DNA of 64,000 nt from Bacillus_BU sp051233475 (GCF_051233475.1 NZ_JBKFGH010000020.1:62001-126000); one strand, 5' to 3'. Counted from the first letter of the stretch, positions 7,524 to 16,413 are shown. Numbers and translations: made by a program. The notes: generated by a model not told the origin, from the letters alone.

Positions 7524-10064
7524 ATGGAATTTACGAGAAGAACGCTGTTAAAAGCAACTGCAGTGTCGTTAACAATGGCTGCTGCAGGGTGTGCACCAAA
7601 AAGCACAAACACATCTCAAGAAAATGACGCCAAAGCTGTAACAGAACCAGACGAATGGAAACAATCTGTCTGCAGGTTTTGTGGGACAGGCTGCGGTATC
7701 CTTGTGGGTATTAAAGATGGCAAAATAATCGCTACCAAAGGGGACCCTGATAACCAATCCAACAAAGGGTTGAACTGTATTAAGGGGTACTATATTGGGA
7801 AGATTTTATTTGGGAAAGACCGATTAACGAAACCATTAATTCGTGAAGATAAATCAAAAAAAGGATCGATGGAAGGGTTTAGAGAAGCAACATGGGAAGA
7901 GGCATTGGATTTAGTTGCAGCAAAGTTGAAAGAAGCTAACGCACAAGATCCAAAATCGATTGCTTTTTGGGGATCGGGCCAACAAACCATTACGGAAGGG
8001 TATGCGTCTGTTAAGCTTTGGAAAGCCGGTCTGTTAAATAATAATATTGATCCGAATGCAAGACTATGTATGGCAAGTGCAGTAGCAGGGTTTATGACAA
8101 CTTTCCAGTCAGATGAGCCAATGGGATCCTACCGTGATTTGGACGAGGCGGATGTGTACGTTACATGGGGCGCGAATATGGCGGAAATGCACCCGGTTCT
8201 CTATTCACGTATGACAGCACGGAAGCTTAAAAATAAAGCTCAGGTTAAACATTATGATCTAACAACAAGAACGTCCAGAACATCAGAAATGGCTGATGTG
8301 ACGATGGTGTTCCGACCTCAATCCGACCTAGCAATCGCTAATGCCATTGCTAATTATTTAATAGAAAAAGACTTGTATGATAAGAAATTCGTAGAGGAAC
8401 ACACCCAGTTTAAGGCTGGAACCGAAAATCTAGGTCACTCCTTTGAAGATCAATATGATATGTCTGATATTGGCCAAGCTGCCGACAAAGACTGGCCGAT
8501 CAGCTTTGATGATTATAAGAAGATGATAAGTTCTTATACCCTTGAAAAAGCTTCGGAATTATCGGGAGTTTCCGTGGAGGATATTGAAGCATTGGCATTG
8601 GAATTTGCCGACCCAAATAGAAAGGTTTTATCATTGTGGACGATGGGAGTTAACCAGCATACAAGAGGAACCTGGATGAACAATCTCATTTATAATCTCC
8701 ATTTGTTAACTGGAAAGATTTCCAAACCAGGCTGCGGGCCATTTTCCTTAACCGGTCAACCGAGTGCATGCGGCACTGCTAGGGAAGTTGGGGTATTTTC
8801 ACACCGCTTACCTGCTGATATGGTGGTGAAAAATCCAGAGCATCGCCAGTTTACTGAGCTAGTTTGGAATTTGCCTAAGGGATATCTAAATCCCATCGAA
8901 GCCCCAGGGTTCCACACAATGAAGATGTTCCGTGAATTAGCGAACGGAAAGGTAAAGTTTTTATGGAGCATGTCCAATAACTGGGCTCAAACCCTCCCGA
9001 AATTAAATCGTTTTACAGGCAAAGATGAAAATGGAAAAGGGGTATTGGACGCATTTATAGTTGTGTCAGAGGCGTACCCTACAAAATCAACAGAGCTTGC
9101 AGATGTCGTTTTTCCAGCTGCAATGTGGGTGGAACGAGAAGGTCAATTTGGAAATGCCGAACGCAGAACCGCAATTTTTGAAAAATGTATCGAGGCACCC
9201 GGCGAAGCAAAATGGGACCTATGGCAAATTGTTCAAGTGGCAAAGCGAGTACTGGATGGAAAATTAATTGGTGACAAACTAGCATTTGACGTTTTATTTG
9301 GCTCAGTTTGGGATAAAAACAAAGACGATTTAATTGAAGATCAACGTGAGGTTAATAAACGATTGTGGGACGAGTACCGTGGATTTACAAATCCCCATGA
9401 ACACCCTAACATCGAGGTTCAACAACTGGGGAATAAGTTGAAATTAAAAGCCAAGCAAATTGCACCATATGATGAATATATTAAAGACCATGGTTTGTGC
9501 TGGCCAGTAAGGAATATCAATGGTAAATGGATGGAAACCAATTGGCGCTATTCTTATGGAAAACAAGAGGATGGTTTTGACCAGGTTGGAATTGAAGAAT
9601 TTGGTTCCGCCAATAAATTTAAAGAAATCGATTTTTATAAATCGACTGAACACCGTCCATCCATTTACTTCCGACCGTTTGAGGAGGCAGCTGAGGTTCC
9701 GGATGAGGAGTATCCTTTCTGGTTAAGCACAGGACGAGTGTTAGAACATTGGCATAGCGGTTCGATGACAAGGCGGGTACCTGAGCTGCATCGTGCCTTT
9801 CCGGAGGCTCTTTGTGAAGTACACCCTGATGATGCAAAGAAATTGGGGATTAAAACAGGGGACATGATTAAATTAGTATCCCGCCGCGGTGAGATTAACA
9901 TAAAGGTCACTACCACTGGCCGCGGAAATCCGCCAACAGGACTTGTCTATGTTCCGTTTTTTGCAGAGGAAACATTAATCAATAAATTGGTTCTGGACTG
10001 TTATTGTCCAATATCAAAGCAGCCAGATTTTAAGAAATGCGCTGTTAAAATCATAAAGGCTTGA
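7524..10064 (+). CDS. napA: Periplasmic-type nitrate reductase catalytic subunit NapA
   Basis: Molybdopterin bis-MGD enzyme of 846 residues that reduces nitrate to nitrite outside the membrane. A twin-arginine signal (TRRTLLKA, residues 4-11) leads into AAAGCAPKS, so the mature protein may be a lipid-anchored Tat substrate. The 4Fe-4S site is C50, C53, C57 and the later cysteine in GLNCIKG. The predicted molybdenum ligand is C182 in NNIDPNARLCMASAV, and FSLTGQPSACGTAREVG is diagnostic of NapA rather than formate dehydrogenase. The ATG at 7524 is preferred over an in-frame ATG at 7422 because the Tat signal begins there and AGGAAAGG precedes it. napB follows with overlapping or touching reading frames. 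Confidence 0.92.
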   Translation: MEFTRRTLLKATAVSLTMAAAGCAPKSTNTSQENDAKAVTEPDEWKQSVCRFCGTGCGILVGIKDGKIIATKGDPDNQSNKGLNCIKGYYIGKILFGKDRLTKPLIREDKSKKGSMEGFREATWEEALDLVAAKLKEANAQDPKSIAFWGSGQQTITEGYASVKLWKAGLLNNNIDPNARLCMASAVAGFMTTFQSDEPMGSYRDLDEADVYVTWGANMAEMHPVLYSRMTARKLKNKAQVKHYDLTTRTSRTSEMADVTMVFRPQSDLAIANAIANYLIEKDLYDKKFVEEHTQFKAGTENLGHSFEDQYDMSDIGQAADKDWPISFDDYKKMISSYTLEKASELSGVSVEDIEALALEFADPNRKVLSLWTMGVNQHTRGTWMNNLIYNLHLLTGKISKPGCGPFSLTGQPSACGTAREVGVFSHRLPADMVVKNPEHRQFTELVWNLPKGYLNPIEAPGFHTMKMFRELANGKVKFLWSMSNNWAQTLPKLNRFTGKDENGKGVLDAFIVVSEAYPTKSTELADVVFPAAMWVEREGQFGNAERRTAIFEKCIEAPGEAKWDLWQIVQVAKRVLDGKLIGDKLAFDVLFGSVWDKNKDDLIEDQREVNKRLWDEYRGFTNPHEHPNIEVQQLGNKLKLKAKQIAPYDEYIKDHGLCWPVRNINGKWMETNWRYSYGKQEDGFDQVGIEEFGSANKFKEIDFYKSTEHRPSIYFRPFEEAAEVPDEEYPFWLSTGRVLEHWHSGSMTRRVPELHRAFPEALCEVHPDDAKKLGIKTGDMIKLVSRRGEINIKVTTTGRGNPPTGLVYVPFFAEETLINKLVLDCYCPISKQPDFKKCAVKIIKA

Positions 10065-10078
10065 TGGGAGGCACAACA

Positions 10079-10477
10079 GTGAAACATAGAGAACTACTAT
10101 TCATCCTTGCATTTGCGGTTCTTTTGGCAGTGGCAATTGGATCGTACGTTATATTTAATGATTCTAAGTCAAGTGAACCGCAAAAGAAGAACGGCTTAAT
10201 TCAATTGACGGAAGAAGGCAGACAAGATGCAACAACAATGGTCCTTTTGGATGCGCCCCCAATGCAGGGTGCAGACCATAAAGACCGTTGGGTTCCGGAA
10301 CTGCGTCACGAGGCATGTTTAACCTGTCACGGAAAAGAAGGAACTGGAGCGCCTACACCGCCTAAGGACCATTACTATAATAATGATGTAGCAGGAAAGA
10401 TCTTTAGAGACAACTGTGTTCAATGTCACGCAGAACAAAATGAAGTTGCCGAAACATCTTTTAATAAGAATAAATGA
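10079..10477 (+). CDS. napB: Diheme cytochrome c subunit NapB, membrane-anchored
   Basis: Electron-transfer partner of NapA, 132 residues from a GTG start preceded by GGGAGG. An N-terminal hydrophobic helix (about residues 6-24) with no clear cleavage site probably keeps it in the membrane. Two CxxCH haem sites are visible: CLTCH at C80 and CVQCH at C113. ALLDAPPMQGADHKDRWVPE-like sequence before the first haem matches the NapB pattern of invariant histidines. The ATG at 10061 overlapping napA is less likely. No NapC-type quinol dehydrogenase is encoded nearby. Confidence 0.88.
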   Translation: MKHRELLFILAFAVLLAVAIGSYVIFNDSKSSEPQKKNGLIQLTEEGRQDATTMVLLDAPPMQGADHKDRWVPELRHEACLTCHGKEGTGAPTPPKDHYYNNDVAGKIFRDNCVQCHAEQNEVAETSFNKNK

Positions 10478-10493
10478 ACAGGTTTAAAAAATA

Positions 10494-10802
10494 TGCTGTG
10501 TTAAAGAACAATGTTGATTAGAACACTCTGTTGATTGGAGTGGAAGGTGCGAGACTCCTGCGGGAGAAGGTGTCACGGGAGACCCCACAGGCGCTATGGC
10601 GCCGAGGAGAAGGAAAAGCGGAAGCGGCTTGCCCAGGGGCGACAGGCATAAGTCGAGCCGGCATGAAGGTCGTTCTTTGACCTTCTTGACGGATTGGCTT
10701 ATGACCCCGAGCCCCTAGCTGCTGTAGCTAGACAGGCTCCCGGACTCCCCCGCGGAAAGGGAGCACCTGGAACAGAAATCAACAGCCAAATTTAACAAAG
10801 CA
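10494..10802. mobile_element. MITE-like repeat, long copy (copy A), between napB and napD
   Basis: A 309-bp element with imperfect terminal inverted repeats TGCTGTGTTAA/TTAACAAAGCA (10 of 11 matching). It is flanked by a perfect 8-bp direct duplication AAAAAATA at 10486-10493 and 10803-10810. Inside is a G+C-rich palindromic core: GTTGATTGGAG at one side and AAATCAACAGCC at the other, with GAAGGTC/GACCTTC and CATAAG/CTTATG hairpins in the middle. There is no coding capacity. Two further copies are at 22943-23125 and 59864-59950; this one carries about 120 bp of extra central sequence. It occupies most of the napB-napD gap. Confidence 0.85.
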
Positions 10803-10852
10803 AAAAAATAAAACAGATTTTTTTAAAGGTTTTCAACTAAGGAGAGATTTTC

Positions 10853-11119
10853 ATGGTTATATCGGGTTTATACGTTGAAACCATTCCTGGCCAAGCAAAG
10901 GGTGTTGCTGCGAGCCTGGATCAAATCGCGGGAGTTGAGGTTCATCATATACAGGATGATTATAAAATCGTCCTGACTATTGAGGCGGACACCATCGAGA
11001 AAAGCTACAAAACGGCTGAATCCTTTAATAAAATTAATGGTATTTTAGCCATTTGCCTCGTATATACCAATTTTGAAGATGAACCGTTTTATCAAACGGT
11101 GGAAACAAATCATGCCTGA
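10853..11119 (+). CDS. napD: NapD, NapA maturation chaperone
   Basis: Cytoplasmic protein of 88 residues that binds the Tat signal of NapA and holds back export until the cofactor is inserted. The start MVISGLYVETIPG and the HHIQDDYKIVLTIEA region fit the ferredoxin-like NapD fold. An AAGGAGAG ribosome site precedes the ATG. The gene is separated from napB by the mobile repeat but overlaps the next gene by 8 bp, so napD-napF are translationally linked. Confidence 0.85.
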   Translation: MVISGLYVETIPGQAKGVAASLDQIAGVEVHHIQDDYKIVLTIEADTIEKSYKTAESFNKINGILAICLVYTNFEDEPFYQTVETNHA

Positions 11120-11681
11120 AAAGCTAACAAGAAGGGATTACCTGACATTAAACTGGGAGTCAACGGTTGGATTCCTTAGTAACTTCCTTGTTCCTCAAAT
11201 GGAAGTAGAGCGCACCTTTATCAGACCACCTGGATCGAGTGAAGAGCTTCAGTTTTTAACGAGTTGTTCAAGGTGTGGGGATTGTAAAAAGGCTTGTCCC
11301 GAACAATGTATCCAGCTATTTTCCATGTCCAATGGGGTGAAAATAGCTGGTACACCTTACCTGGATTTAACAGAAACAGCTTGTACATTTTGTAAAAAAT
11401 GCATTGAGGTCTGTCCAACTGGAGCATTAAATGAGAGGGATGAAAGGCTAAACCGTTCGATTGGTTCAGCAACAATTAATCGTCAATTTTGCTTGGCTTA
11501 TCATGATGTAATGTGCGACTATTGTGTGCGATCATGCCCAGTGGAAGGGGCGATTCGACTTCGTGAAGGAAAGCCGGAAATACAATTTGATTTATGCACG
11601 GGATGTGGAATTTGCCGTCAACATTGCCTCTCAGAAAATAAAGCAATTAGCATAATCCCTCAATCAAATGGAATGAAATAA
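11112..11681 (+). CDS. napF: NapF-like polyferredoxin
   Basis: Iron-sulfur protein of 189 residues with several 4Fe-4S binding motifs: CSRCGDCKKACPEQC, CTFCKKCIEVCP, CDYCVRSCP and CTGCGICRQHC. NapF proteins are cytoplasmic and assist Fe-S loading or electron supply to NapA. No signal peptide or transmembrane helix is seen. The ATG at 11112 overlaps the napD end; an upstream in-frame ATG at 11073 is inside napD and less likely. A NapG role is less likely because there is no Tat signal. Confidence 0.82.
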   Translation: MPEKLTRRDYLTLNWESTVGFLSNFLVPQMEVERTFIRPPGSSEELQFLTSCSRCGDCKKACPEQCIQLFSMSNGVKIAGTPYLDLTETACTFCKKCIEVCPTGALNERDERLNRSIGSATINRQFCLAYHDVMCDYCVRSCPVEGAIRLREGKPEIQFDLCTGCGICRQHCLSENKAISIIPQSNGMK

Positions 11682-11688
11682 AAATATA

Positions 11689-11720
11689 GGAGGCTGGCTC
11701 AAAAGGAGTCAGCCTCTTAG
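11689..11720 (+). terminator. Terminator at the end of the nap operon
   Basis: Stem GAGGCTGGCTC/GAGTCAGCCTC (11 bp with one G-T pair) and a 5-nt loop. The trailing T-run is short and interrupted. Confidence 0.65.
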
Positions 11721-11828
11721 TTCATTTTATCCAGATCATGCCATAGATAGCGGTTCGCCTAGTTTAGGTGATACAATGGATGATGGACCGTCAAGGTTTT
11801 AGGCTTTTTTCATCAGGAGGATTCTTTA

Positions 11829-13013
11829 ATGAACAATGAGATAAAAAATAAGATATTAACAATGAAAGGATTTTATCTTCTCACCTTTTTTGGCGTCGGA
11901 AGTTTGTATCCATTATTAAGTGTATATTTGAGTGAAGTAGAGCATTTATCCGGCTATCAGATTGGAAGCGTTATGTCGATTAGTCCCATTATGATGATAT
12001 TTTTTCAACCGGTTTGGGGGATGATTGCAGATGCCACTAACTCGCCTGTAAAGGTGTTAACGATCACGACATTGCTTGCCGGGATTTTTTCCCTTGGTTA
12101 CGTTTTTTTTCATACATATTATTGGTTTTTATTTATTGCTATTTTGGTTGCATTGTTTCAAAGCGCGATTATCCCGGTCTCCGATAGTATTTCCTTAACC
12201 TATACTAGCCGGGTAAGGGTGAATTATGGGAGTATCCGACTTTACGGGTCGCTCGGATTTGGCGTAGCTGTTTTTGTAATGGGCCGTTTGTCAGAGCTTA
12301 ATGAATCGATCATTTTTTATGCTTTCTTTAGCGCACTCGTCATATCTGCGGTTTTGGCGACCAGACTCCCACGCGAAAAGACAACAGGTAACAAACAAAT
12401 TCTTTCTGGCATTAAAGAAATCTTATCCGTTAAACGGTTTATCTTGTTCCTGTTGATTACTTTTCTCATTTTTGGTCCTAATTTGGCTAATAATGTTTAT
12501 TTTGGTTTGTTTGTAGAGGACAGAGGTGGTTCTTATACAGGAATTGGGATTGCGTTTTTAATTGCGGTCCTTTCTGAAATACCTTTTATGCGGATGTCGG
12601 GAGGATGGATTCAAAGAGTGGGGCTCCTGCCGATTGTAGCTTTAGCGGGTATCGTTTCGCTTGTTAGGTGGTTTTTTTATTTTACTGAGCCTAGTCTTTC
12701 AATCATTTATGTTTCCGCATTTCTTCAAGGTGCTTCGGTAGGATTATTTATTCCGGCTGGATTACAGTATATTCGTGAAATTACACCGAAACATATTACC
12801 GCTACTGCTGTTACCATTTATTCAGCAATTGGAAATGGTTTTGGTAATTGGTTCTCTACCTTTGTGGCAGGAATCATTTTTGACCGTTTTACAATTTACT
12901 CGGTCTATCTATTCTTTGGAATATTGGCGTTTATCGGAGTTATTTTAAATATATGGTTAATAAAAATGGACAAAAAATCTCATATTAGTAAAGAACTAAT
13001 TGCAAGAAATTAG
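11829..13013 (+). CDS. MFS transporter, about 12 transmembrane helices
   Basis: Major facilitator superfamily protein of 394 residues. The N-half holds GSLYPLLSVYLSEVEHLSG and FFQPVWGMIADATNSPVK, the latter matching the loop 2-3 MFS signature. The sequence resembles the LacY/nucleoside-symporter-like branch (MFS_1_like) rather than the NarK nitrate/nitrite carriers; the NarK signature motifs are not seen. Despite its place after the nap operon, a role in nitrate transport is not supported. A CATCAGGAGG ribosome site precedes the ATG, and a separate terminator stands between it and napF. Substrate unknown. Confidence 0.75.
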   Translation: MNNEIKNKILTMKGFYLLTFFGVGSLYPLLSVYLSEVEHLSGYQIGSVMSISPIMMIFFQPVWGMIADATNSPVKVLTITTLLAGIFSLGYVFFHTYYWFLFIAILVALFQSAIIPVSDSISLTYTSRVRVNYGSIRLYGSLGFGVAVFVMGRLSELNESIIFYAFFSALVISAVLATRLPREKTTGNKQILSGIKEILSVKRFILFLLITFLIFGPNLANNVYFGLFVEDRGGSYTGIGIAFLIAVLSEIPFMRMSGGWIQRVGLLPIVALAGIVSLVRWFFYFTEPSLSIIYVSAFLQGASVGLFIPAGLQYIREITPKHITATAVTIYSAIGNGFGNWFSTFVAGIIFDRFTIYSVYLFFGILAFIGVILNIWLIKMDKKSHISKELIARN

Positions 13014-13036
13014 CACATTAGGGGGGTATCAAAGAA

Positions 13037-13201
13037 ATGTCAGAAAAAGGCGAGTTTCAAGCTAATGAAGAACAGTACAAAATGCCAAAAGCTCTTAAAG
13101 GAGAAAAGAATGGTGTGTACCGAGTGGGATATAATGCTACGACAGGAAATCAAGCAAATGGTGAGCCGAATTTAGGAAAAAGATCGGATTTAAATAGTTA
13201 A
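13037..13201 (+). CDS. Small hydrophilic protein, unknown function
   Basis: A 54-residue frame beginning MSEKGEFQANEEQYKMPKAL and ending LGKRSDLNS. A GGGGGG run about 11 bases upstream could serve as ribosome site. It has no hydrophobic segment or cysteine and is predicted to be disordered. Another small hydrophilic gene follows 63 bp downstream and a shared terminator lies beyond that, suggesting a two-gene unit. Function unknown. Confidence 0.55.
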   Translation: MSEKGEFQANEEQYKMPKALKGEKNGVYRVGYNATTGNQANGEPNLGKRSDLNS

Positions 13202-13264
13202 AATTTGGCTAAAATGAAATGGCTGATTCTGAAATTGAAAGTTTTCCTTTGAAGGAGAGAGAAA

Positions 13265-13459
13265 ATGAAAAAAGGTATAAAGAATTTAAACTACGAAACA
13301 ACAGCACCAAAGCAGCCTTCTTTCACCATTCAGACAGATAATGCCTCACCAAACCCTACAAGTATCCCTGGTGACTCAGTAAATGAACATAAAAATCTTG
13401 AGTTGGCCAACGCGATCATTACGGGTGATGAAATAAAGCAGCAAAATGAGAATTTGTAA
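13265..13459 (+). CDS. Small hydrophilic protein, unknown function
   Basis: A 64-residue protein with a strong ribosome site (GAAGGAGAG) before the ATG and a terminator just after it. It is rich in Asn, Thr, Pro and Gln and lacks hydrophobic segments, like many small spore-former proteins. No domain is recognised. It probably shares a transcript with the preceding 54-residue gene. Confidence 0.6.
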   Translation: MKKGIKNLNYETTAPKQPSFTIQTDNASPNPTSIPGDSVNEHKNLELANAIITGDEIKQQNENL

Positions 13460-13487
13460 CAAAATACCTTAATGTAAACAAAAAAAG

Positions 13488-13514
13488 AAACGGCTCTTTT
13501 GGCCGTTTTTTTAT
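13488..13514. terminator. Bidirectional terminator
   Basis: Arms AAACGGC/GCCGTTT with T-runs on both strands. It overlaps the stop codon of the minus-strand YhfH-like gene. Confidence 0.78.
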
Positions 13515-13648
13515 TCTTCTTTTTTAGATAAGCAGCGATCGCACTCTTGCAGATAGGATTCTGCTTGTTCAGTCATATGTTCACCACATTCAGAACAGAC
13601 CTTATACGGAAGTTGGCGGTAAAATTCAACTGGGCTTTTCATTAACAT
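13511..13648 (-). CDS. YhfH-type zinc-ribbon-like small protein, copy 1
   Basis: A 45-residue protein beginning MLMKSPVEFYRQLPYKVCSE. It carries two CxxC pairs (CSEC and CDRC) suited to a structural zinc site, as in Bacillus YhfH. The ATG has an AGGAGG site at eight-base spacing that lies within the end of its paralogue, so the two genes are directly coupled (stop TAA abuts the ATG). Function is unknown. Confidence 0.72.
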   Translation of the reverse strand: MLMKSPVEFYRQLPYKVCSECGEHMTEQAESYLQECDRCLSKKEE

Positions 13649-13789
13649 TTAGAATTCCTCCTTTTTAGAAAGACAACGATCACATTCTTGGATATACGAT
13701 TGCTCCTGCTCGTTCATTTGTCCTCCACACTCCGGACAAACCTTGTAAGACCCTTGGCGGAAATTCTCAACTGGATTTTGATAAATCAT
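13649..13789 (-). CDS. YhfH-type zinc-ribbon-like small protein, copy 2
   Basis: A 46-residue paralogue of the adjacent gene, about 60 percent alike by eye: PVENFRQGSYKVCPECGGQM then QECDRCLSKKEEF. Both CxxC pairs are conserved (CPEC and CDRC). It has its own AGGAGG site and is the first gene of the pair. The tandem arrangement indicates local duplication. Confidence 0.72.
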   Translation of the reverse strand: MIYQNPVENFRQGSYKVCPECGGQMNEQEQSYIQECDRCLSKKEEF

Positions 13790-14117
13790 TTAATATTCCT
13801 CCCTTTTTATAATACAGAATTTATTGTTTTCCTTCTGTTATAAAACAGTATATTACGGACATTGAGTTTTGTATAGCCCTTTTTTCAAAAAAATCAAAAA
13901 ATTTTAACAAATCCGTTTTGTTATCTTTTTAGAACAAAAAAAATCAAAAAAGTTGGTAAAATCTATAAAGTCACTAACATTATTTTCCATATATCAGGAA
14001 AGTTTTATTTTTGTAGAAAATTGTTGAAAAATCGTCAAATTTAGCTTCCATTCAGACTGATTTTCCATTACAATCATGGTAGATAACTGATGTCAGATTG
14101 ATAGGAGAGATGGATAA

Positions 14118-16268
14118 ATGATTACATCCTCAAGTCCGATCCTAATGATGGTTGCTATCATATTAACAATGATGTCCACCTATGCAGCATTAGATCTTTA
14201 TTCTTTGTTGAATTCATCTGAACAGAATAAAAGACTTCTATTTTTAGGAGGCACCTTTTCAATGGGAATCGGAATTTGGGTGATGAATTTTTTCGGAATG
14301 TTATCCGGAAATATGAATGGCTCATTAATCTTCCATCTCCCAATCGTGTTGCTTTCGATGATACTGGGAATATCATTTTCTGGTATGGCCTTTTATTCTG
14401 TTACGGGAAAATCAATCAAACTTACTAATATTCTGCTAGGCAGCTTCTTTATGACAATGGCTGTCTTTGCCAACAACGTCATCGGTATGTACTCGATGAA
14501 TCTTACTGTTCGTTACCACCAACTCCTTATCTTATTATCAATCGTATTAGTCTTTAGTGCATTTTTGTTTGCATTTTGGCTGTTGTTTTATAATAAGAGC
14601 TTTGCACATAGCAATCAGGTTTGGGTGAAACCTGTAGGAGCGCTCATTATTGCGGCTACCATTGTTAATGGGCATTTTTTACTCATTAGAGCAGCGGCTT
14701 TTCAGCTTGGCAACCAAGCTGGACCGATTCAAACTACTTCTGAAAACTTTGTATTCTATGTCATCTTATTTGTATCCATCATCATCTTAGGTGGGTTAAT
14801 TAGTTCAAGTGCATTAATTAGCAAACGCTTGGCGGTTAGCGATACAAATTTAAAGGATATTACAGCTGCGCTTGATGAATCGGCGATTGTCGCCATTACA
14901 GATCCAAAAGGGATCATTACCTTTGTTAATGAGAAGTTTACCGAGATATCAAAGTATTCAGAGGCAGAACTGATTGGAGAGGACCACCGGATTTTAAATT
15001 CCGGTTACCATTCAAAAGAGTTTTTTAAAGAGTTATGGGCTACAATTGGCCGAGGAAACGTATGGAAGGGTGAAATCCAAAATAGAGCGAAGGATGGAAC
15101 GCATTATTGGGTGTATACGACTATCGTTCCATTTTTGAATAAAAGTGGAAAGCCGTATCAATATGTTTCAATTAGAACGGATATCACGTCAAGGAAACAA
15201 GCTGAAGCGGACTTAAGAAATTCTGTAAAAGAATTAAGCGATATAAAATTTGCCTTGGACCAATCTTCGATTATTGCTTTTACGGATGCAAAAGGAAGAA
15301 TCACCAGTGTAAATGACAAGTTTTGTGAAATCTCAAAGTATGAACGCAGTGAATTAATCGGCAAGGATCATAAAATGCTGAATTCCGGTTATCATACAAA
15401 AGGGTTTTTCAAGGAGCTTTGGAGAACGATTGGACAAGGCGAAGTTTGGAAAGGTGAAATAAAAAATAGGGCTAAGGATGGCACGTTTTACTGGGTTGAT
15501 ACGACGATTATTCCTTTCTTAAATGAAAACGGGGAGCCGTATCAATATTTGGCGATTCGGAATGACATTACAGAACGAAAGAAAACTGAGGAAACCTTGC
15601 ACCGTCAGGACAAACTGGCTGCTGTAGGTCAGCTTGCCGCAGGGGTAGCCCATGAAATACGTAATCCACTAACTTCTATTAAAGGCTATGCGGAGTTTCT
15701 GCAGTTGGACGAAAAAAATCCAGAGCGCCTAGAATTTCTTGACATTATTTTGGATGAAATTGAACGTGTGAATACTATTGTTGAGGAATTTATGGTACTT
15801 GCTAAACCGAAAGCAGCCAATCTAGAAGAGAAAAATATTGTACCAATCATCAAGGATGTTCTTAATTTACTCGCTTTCGAGGCTAGAAAGAAGCATGTCC
15901 GCCTTCATTTTTCTTCTTGTGATGAGATTATTCAAGTGGAATGTGATAAGGACCGTTTAAAACAAGTCTTTTTAAATTTAGTGAAAAACGGAATCGAAGC
16001 CATGCCCGATGGTGGAGATTTAAGTGTTTATACAAAAGTTCGTGAAGATAAGGTTGAAATTTCGTTCCAGGATACGGGTATAGGAATTCCACAGGAAAAG
16101 CTAAATAAAATAGGGGAGCCTTTCTATACGACTAAAGAGAATGGAAACGGTCTTGGACTGATGGTCAGTTTTAAAATTATTGAGAGCCACAATGGCAATG
16201 TGTATATTGAAAGTGAAGTGGACAAAGGAACGACATTTAATATTGTTTTACCGGCCCGAACGGCATAA
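14118..16268 (+). CDS. MHYT-like, PAS-PAS sensor histidine kinase
   Basis: Membrane sensor kinase of 716 residues. About seven hydrophobic helices fill residues 1-235, with MHYT-like repeats in altered form (MNFFGM; VIGMYSMN; GHFLLIRAA); the family is proposed to sense oxygen, CO or NO through bound metal. Two closely similar PAS domains follow (about 247-370 and 375-495). The HisKA domain has phosphoacceptor H512 in VAHEIRNPLTS, and the ATPase domain has NLVKNGIEA, DTGIGIP and GNGLGL. The kinase half resembles Spo0F-directed sporulation kinases (KinB/KinE type). No response regulator is adjacent, fitting an orphan kinase feeding a phosphorelay. The 328 bp upstream carry no gene. Confidence 0.85.
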   Translation: MITSSSPILMMVAIILTMMSTYAALDLYSLLNSSEQNKRLLFLGGTFSMGIGIWVMNFFGMLSGNMNGSLIFHLPIVLLSMILGISFSGMAFYSVTGKSIKLTNILLGSFFMTMAVFANNVIGMYSMNLTVRYHQLLILLSIVLVFSAFLFAFWLLFYNKSFAHSNQVWVKPVGALIIAATIVNGHFLLIRAAAFQLGNQAGPIQTTSENFVFYVILFVSIIILGGLISSSALISKRLAVSDTNLKDITAALDESAIVAITDPKGIITFVNEKFTEISKYSEAELIGEDHRILNSGYHSKEFFKELWATIGRGNVWKGEIQNRAKDGTHYWVYTTIVPFLNKSGKPYQYVSIRTDITSRKQAEADLRNSVKELSDIKFALDQSSIIAFTDAKGRITSVNDKFCEISKYERSELIGKDHKMLNSGYHTKGFFKELWRTIGQGEVWKGEIKNRAKDGTFYWVDTTIIPFLNENGEPYQYLAIRNDITERKKTEETLHRQDKLAAVGQLAAGVAHEIRNPLTSIKGYAEFLQLDEKNPERLEFLDIILDEIERVNTIVEEFMVLAKPKAANLEEKNIVPIIKDVLNLLAFEARKKHVRLHFSSCDEIIQVECDKDRLKQVFLNLVKNGIEAMPDGGDLSVYTKVREDKVEISFQDTGIGIPQEKLNKIGEPFYTTKENGNGLGLMVSFKIIESHNGNVYIESEVDKGTTFNIVLPARTA

Positions 16269-16275
16269 ATATTGG

Positions 16276-16313
16276 TAACGTGAGCTTAATCACTGCTCAC
16301 GTTATTTTTTTTT
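16276..16313 (+). terminator. Terminator after the sensor kinase
   Basis: Ten-bp perfect stem TAACGTGAGC/GCTCACGTTA followed by nine T. The left arm overlaps the FNR/CRP-like dyad described for fdhF. Confidence 0.85.
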
Positions 16314-16321
16314 AATAAAAT
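16279..16321 (+). promoter_or_regulatory. FNR/CRP-like dyad and -10 ahead of fdhF
   Basis: The core GTGA-N6-TCAC at 16280-16293 is a perfect FNR/CRP-type core; the outer bases differ from TGTGA/TCACA. TAAAAT at 16316-16321 begins 29.5 bp after the dyad centre, the class II spacing. The site shares bases with a terminator stem, so the match could be coincidental. Confidence 0.4.
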
Positions 16322-16413
16322 GTACTAAAAGTTTAATACATTTCTACCAAATTCTCGATTAATATAGTAATATGTGTTTTATTTTTTTTAAAATGTATTT
16401 TGGAGGGGAAATT

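Noticed and set aside
11829..13013. NarK-type nitrate/nitrite transporter
   Set aside because: MFS fold, but NarK signature motifs are absent and a terminator separates it from the nap genes.
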